A stretch of DNA of 64,000 nucleotides, taken from positions 124,001-188,000 of the forward strand of contig NZ_BDBI01000017.1 in the NCBI RefSeq assembly GCF_001612905.1, read 5' to 3'. Position 1 is the first letter of the stretch. Every line of letters begins with the position of its first letter. The translations under genes and the position numbers were made by a program. Origin of the DNA: Nocardia ignorata NBRC 108230. Lineage in GTDB: Bacteria; Actinomycetota; Actinomycetes; Mycobacteriales; Mycobacteriaceae. Of the stretch, positions 60,914 to 64,000 are shown in pieces. Below the pieces are notes generated by a model. That model was not told the origin of the DNA, ran no database searches, and saw nothing but the letters and a program-made list of their open reading frames with translations.

Positions 60914-62095
60914 GTGTCTTTCAACGGGTCCCTGCCGCCGCTCGTCGAGCCTGCGGCGGAACTGACCAAAGATGAGGTCGCGCGGTACAGCCGCCACCTG
61001 ATCATCCCCGATCTCGGTGTCGACGGTCAGAAACGGTTGAAGAACGCCAAGGTGCTCGTGATCGGCGCGGGCGGTCTCGGGTCGCCCGCCCTGCTGTATC
61101 TGGCCGCCGCGGGCGTCGGCACGCTCGGGATCGTCGAGTTCGACGAGGTCGACATGTCGAACCTGCAGCGCCAGGTCATCCACGGCGAGTCCGACATCGG
61201 CCGGTCCAAGGCCGACAGCGCCCGCGATTCGATCCTCGAGATCAATTCGGGAATCGACGTGCGGCTGCACAAGATCCGCCTCGAACCCGACAACGCCGTC
61301 GAGCTGTTCGGCGAGTACGACCTGATCGTCGACGGCACCGACAACTTCGCCACCCGTTACCTCGTCAACGACGCCGCTGTCCTCGCGGGCAAGCCCTACG
61401 TGTGGGGCTCGATCTACCGCTTCGAGGGCCAGGTGTCGGTGTTCTGGGAGGACGCACCCGACGGCCGTGGCATCAACTACCGCGACCTGTACCCGGAGGC
61501 CCCGCCGCCGGGCATGGTCCCGTCCTGCGCCGAAGGCGGCGTGCTCGGCGTGCTGTGCGCGTCGATCGGTTCGGTGATGGTGACCGAGGCGATCAAGCTC
61601 ATCACCGGCATCGGTGAGACGCTGCTGGGCCGCCTGATGGTCTACGACGCACTGGACATGAACTACCGCACCATCAAACTGCGCCGCGATCCGGAACGTC
61701 AGCCGATCACCGAACTGATCGACTACGAGGTGTTCTGCGGTGTGGTGTCGGAGGAGGGCCAGGCCGCCGCCGCCGGGTCGACCGTCACCGCCGCCGAGCT
61801 GAAGGACATGCTCGACGCCGACAAGGTCGAACTCATCGACGTGCGTGAGCCGGTGGAGTGGGACATCGTGCACATCGACGGTGCGACGCTGATCCCCAAG
61901 GACCGCATCCTCTCCGGTGAGGCACTCTCGGAGCTGCCGCAGAACAAGCCGATCGTGTTGCACTGCAAGACCGGGATCCGCTCGGCCGAGGCGCTGGCCG
62001 CGCTCAAGCGCGCCGGTTTCGCCGACGCCACGCACCTGCAGGGTGGCGTGGTCGCGTGGGCCAAACAGGTCGATCCGTCGCTGCCCGTGTACTGA
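60914..62095 (+). CDS. moeZ: Adenylyltransferase/sulfurtransferase MoeZ
   Basis: MoeZ activates and sulfurylates small sulfur carrier proteins for molybdopterin, cysteine and thiamine-type synthesis. The 393-residue protein joins an E1-like MoeB/ThiF domain (VLVIGAGGLGSPALLYLAAAG, LRQV-type LQRQVIHGESDIGRSKADSA, DGTDNFATRYLVND) with a C-terminal rhodanese domain (VELIDVREPVEWDIVHI and LHCKTGIRSAEAL with the active cysteine). The GTG at 60914 follows AGGAG by 8 bases. Confidence 0.95.
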   Translation: MSFNGSLPPLVEPAAELTKDEVARYSRHLIIPDLGVDGQKRLKNAKVLVIGAGGLGSPALLYLAAAGVGTLGIVEFDEVDMSNLQRQVIHGESDIGRSKADSARDSILEINSGIDVRLHKIRLEPDNAVELFGEYDLIVDGTDNFATRYLVNDAAVLAGKPYVWGSIYRFEGQVSVFWEDAPDGRGINYRDLYPEAPPPGMVPSCAEGGVLGVLCASIGSVMVTEAIKLITGIGETLLGRLMVYDALDMNYRTIKLRRDPERQPITELIDYEVFCGVVSEEGQAAAAGSTVTAAELKDMLDADKVELIDVREPVEWDIVHIDGATLIPKDRILSGEALSELPQNKPIVLHCKTGIRSAEALAALKRAGFADATHLQGGVVAWAKQVDPSLPVY

Positions 62096-62194
62096 TCCGT
62101 ACCGGTCCGCCGTTGATTGCGGGGAGGTCGCAATGGGGTCGCGTGCCAGCGTGCCTTCGGGCTGTTGACGCGTCCTCAGGGTTACGGTACGGCC

Positions 62195-63055
62195 GTGACG
62201 TCAGTGACTTCAGTCGAACCACCCGAGCATGTGCGGGCCACATTCGGTCTTCGCGAAGTGACGCCGGTCTCCCTCGGTGACTGGGACGGTGGCTGGCGGC
62301 TCGGCGATGTGGTGCTGAGCCCGGTGGCCGATCACGCCCGCGCGGCGTGGTCGGCCAAGGTGCGCGAAACCCTCGCGGTCGACGGTGTGCGCGTCGCGCG
62401 TCCGGTGCGTGCCACCGACGGCCGCTACGTGGTGTCGGGCTGGCGTGCCGACACCTTCATCGACGGCGCTCCCGAACCCCGCCACGACGAGGTGGTGTCG
62501 GTGTCGCTGCGATTACACAAGGCGACAGCACAATTGGAGCGCCCGCGTTTCCTGGTGCAGCCGCCCGTCGCGCCGTGGGTGGATGTGGATGTGTTCGTCG
62601 CCGCCGACCGCGCCGCCTGGGAATCGGTGCCGCTGCGGACCCTTCGCGCGGGCGGCGTCCCCCTCACCGCGACCCCCGACGGCCAACGCAGCCTCGAGTT
62701 GATCGGCCAACTGGCCACTCTGCGCAAACCGGTGCGCAGCCCCGACCAGCTCGTCCACGGCGACCTGTTCGGCACGGTCCTGTTCTCCGGCACCCACGCC
62801 CCCGGTCTCACCGACATCACCCCGTACTGGCGCCCCGCCTCCTGGGCGGCGGGCGTGGTCGTCGTCGACGCCCTGGCCTGGGGCGGCGGTGACGACGGCC
62901 TCCTGGAACGCTGGTCGAGCCTGCCCGAATGGCCACAGATGCTGTTGCGCGCTTTGATCTTCCGCCTCGCCGTGCACGCCCTGCACCCCCGCTCCACCCC
63001 GGAAGCCTTTCCGGGTCTTGCCCGCACGGCCGATATGGTCCGCCTGGTCCTGTAG
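62195..63055 (+). CDS. TIGR02569-family protein (aminoglycoside phosphotransferase-like fold)
   Basis: The 286-residue protein matches an actinobacterial family of unknown function next to moeZ (Rv3205c in M. tuberculosis). The segment LVHGDLFGTVLF resembles the catalytic HGDxxxxN region of small-molecule kinases, but the asparagine is replaced and no clear ATP loop is seen, so activity is uncertain. The GTG at 62195 fits the family start. A terminator follows 10 bases after the stop. Confidence 0.8.
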   Translation: MTSVTSVEPPEHVRATFGLREVTPVSLGDWDGGWRLGDVVLSPVADHARAAWSAKVRETLAVDGVRVARPVRATDGRYVVSGWRADTFIDGAPEPRHDEVVSVSLRLHKATAQLERPRFLVQPPVAPWVDVDVFVAADRAAWESVPLRTLRAGGVPLTATPDGQRSLELIGQLATLRKPVRSPDQLVHGDLFGTVLFSGTHAPGLTDITPYWRPASWAAGVVVVDALAWGGGDDGLLERWSSLPEWPQMLLRALIFRLAVHALHPRSTPEAFPGLARTADMVRLVL

Positions 63056-63065
63056 CGGAAATGCC

Positions 63066-63104
63066 GAAAGCCGCGCCCGGTCGGGGATTCCGGGCGCGGC
63101 TTTC
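63066..63104. terminator. Terminator after the TIGR02569-family gene
   Basis: GAAAGCCGCGCCCGG (63066-63080) pairs with CCGGGCGCGGCTTTC (63090-63104). It is shared with the convergent narK-type gene. Confidence 0.9.
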
Positions 63105-63110
63105 GTGGTG

Positions 63111-64000
63111 TCAGACGTTGGCGTAGGCCAGGGACGGGACCTTGTCGGTGGCGAAGGAGGTGCGCAGGTAGCACCACCAGGTGACGCCCGCCATGACGAC
63201 GAAGGCGACGGCGTAGGCCCAGAAGGCGGGGGCCATGGAGCCGAAGTTGATGTTGGACAGGCGAAGTGCCTGCTGCAGGATGAATCCGCCGAAGGCTCCG
63301 ACGGCACCGATCACGCCGATCGCGGCGCCGGCCTGTCGACGTGCCGATGCCTGGGCCTCGGTGAGCTGCATGCCGTGTTCGGCGGCGTACTTCTTGGCGG
63401 TGGCGCCGAAGATCGACGGGATCATCCGGTAGGTCGAGCCGTTGCCGACACCGGTGAGCACGAACAGCAGCAGGAACGCGGCGAGGTAGAGCGGGAAGCT
63501 CTTCATCGACAGCGCGGTCATGATCAACGCGACCGCCACAGCCATTCCGGTGAAGACCATCACCGTGATGCGCGCGCCGCCGACCTTGTCGGAGATCCAC
63601 CCGCCGACCGGGCGGCTGAACGACCCGACGAGGGCGCCGAGGAAGGCGAGGTTACCGACCATGCTGATCCAGCCGATCTGGGTCAGGTGCGGGAAGTTGG
63701 CCTTGATCAGGGTCGGGAAGGCGAACGAGAAGCCGATGAACGAACCGAAGGTGCCGATGTAGAGGAACGACATGATCCAGGTGTGCGGGTTGGTCAGCGC
63801 CAGCTTGTAGGACTTGCCGTCGGCCTTGGCCGAGGTGATCGAGTCCATGTAGCGCAGCGCTCCGAACGCGGCGATCAGGATGAACGGCACCCAGACCAGG
63901 ATGGCGAGGGTGAGGCCGAACCGGTAGCCCGCGGCGTCCTTGGCCAGCAGGTGCGTGCCGAGCGTGATCAGCAGCGGCGCGGCCAATTGTGTCTGTGCCA
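63111..64000 (-). CDS. narK: NarK-type nitrate/nitrite transporter (partial, start outside window)
   Basis: The visible C-terminal 296 or so residues belong to a major-facilitator nitrate/nitrite transporter: FGSFIGFSFAFPTLI, the conserved loop GGWISDKVGG and the late GVGNGSTYRMIPSIFG, with about seven helices. The central insert MQLTEAQASARRQAGAAIG is typical of the NarK1/NarU group. The gene runs leftwards and its start lies beyond 64000. Confidence 0.92.
   Translation of the reverse strand, partial: AQTQLAAPLLITLGTHLLAKDAAGYRFGLTLAILVWVPFILIAAFGALRYMDSITSAKADGKSYKLALTNPHTWIMSFLYIGTFGSFIGFSFAFPTLIKANFPHLTQIGWISMVGNLAFLGALVGSFSRPVGGWISDKVGGARITVMVFTGMAVAVALIMTALSMKSFPLYLAAFLLLFVLTGVGNGSTYRMIPSIFGATAKKYAAEHGMQLTEAQASARRQAGAAIGVIGAVGAFGGFILQQALRLSNINFGSMAPAFWAYAVAFVVMAGVTWWCYLRTSFATDKVPSLAYANV

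Overview
This window is a high-GC actinobacterial chromosome segment, most likely Nocardia or a close mycolic-acid-containing relative. The evidence is the gene order as well as the composition. The flanks keep the order known from Mycobacterium tuberculosis (lpqB-comF-hpf, desA3-ferredoxin reductase, secA1, rsgA, aroA, SRAP, sigH-rshA, TB7.3, pdtaS, whiB1, rhlE1, TB9.4, fasR, moeZ), while about 30 kb of accessory DNA sits between secA and rsgA. No rRNA, tRNA or CRISPR array was seen.

Region 1 (1-11.5 kb) is mostly conserved: the lpqB tail, comF, the hibernation factor hpf, bluB, two DesA3-type fatty-acid desaturases, their ferredoxin-NADP-type reductase, a DUF6912 protein, a wax ester synthase/DGAT and secA1. 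The DesA3, reductase and wax-synthase promoters share one operator (GGTTAC-N6-GTAGGTT or a variant), which indicates a lipid regulon.

Region 2 (11.5-40 kb) is accessory. It holds a Uma2 nuclease, a secreted lipoprotein, toxin-antitoxin modules (a VapBC pair with a frameshifted toxin, a BrnTA-like pair, an antitoxin scar, and an XRE-ImmA/IrrE protein coupled to a PIN protein) and a probable lipid or polyketide locus (two KAS III-like enzymes, a membrane protein, a GT2 glycosyltransferase, an adenylate-forming ligase, a divergent P450 and a nearby PapA5-like acyltransferase). It also holds a five-gene oligopeptide/nickel-type ABC importer with a divergent ArsR regulator, a DJ-1-like protein without its cysteine, a MarR-controlled membrane protein, and a run of DNA N6-adenine methyltransferase, Ser/Thr kinase and DUF3320-like membrane protein. 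The end of that run was duplicated and then broken up. An IS3 transposase remnant and two lower-GC envelope genes lie between the copies, and the second copy of the DUF3320 gene is a scrambled remnant with an internal inversion.

Region 3 (40-64 kb) is again core: rsgA (apparently with a CTG start), aroA, the SRAP protein, sigH/rshA with a near-perfect SigH autoregulatory promoter, the 24-residue ribosomal protein bL37, the biotinyl carrier TB7.3, pdtaS, whiB1, a diacylglycerol kinase-like enzyme, endonuclease V, rhlE1, fasR, moeZ and the end of a NarK-type transporter. Three copies of an unrecognised ~110-bp intergenic repeat occur at 52.6 kb (one) and 56.8 kb (two in tandem).
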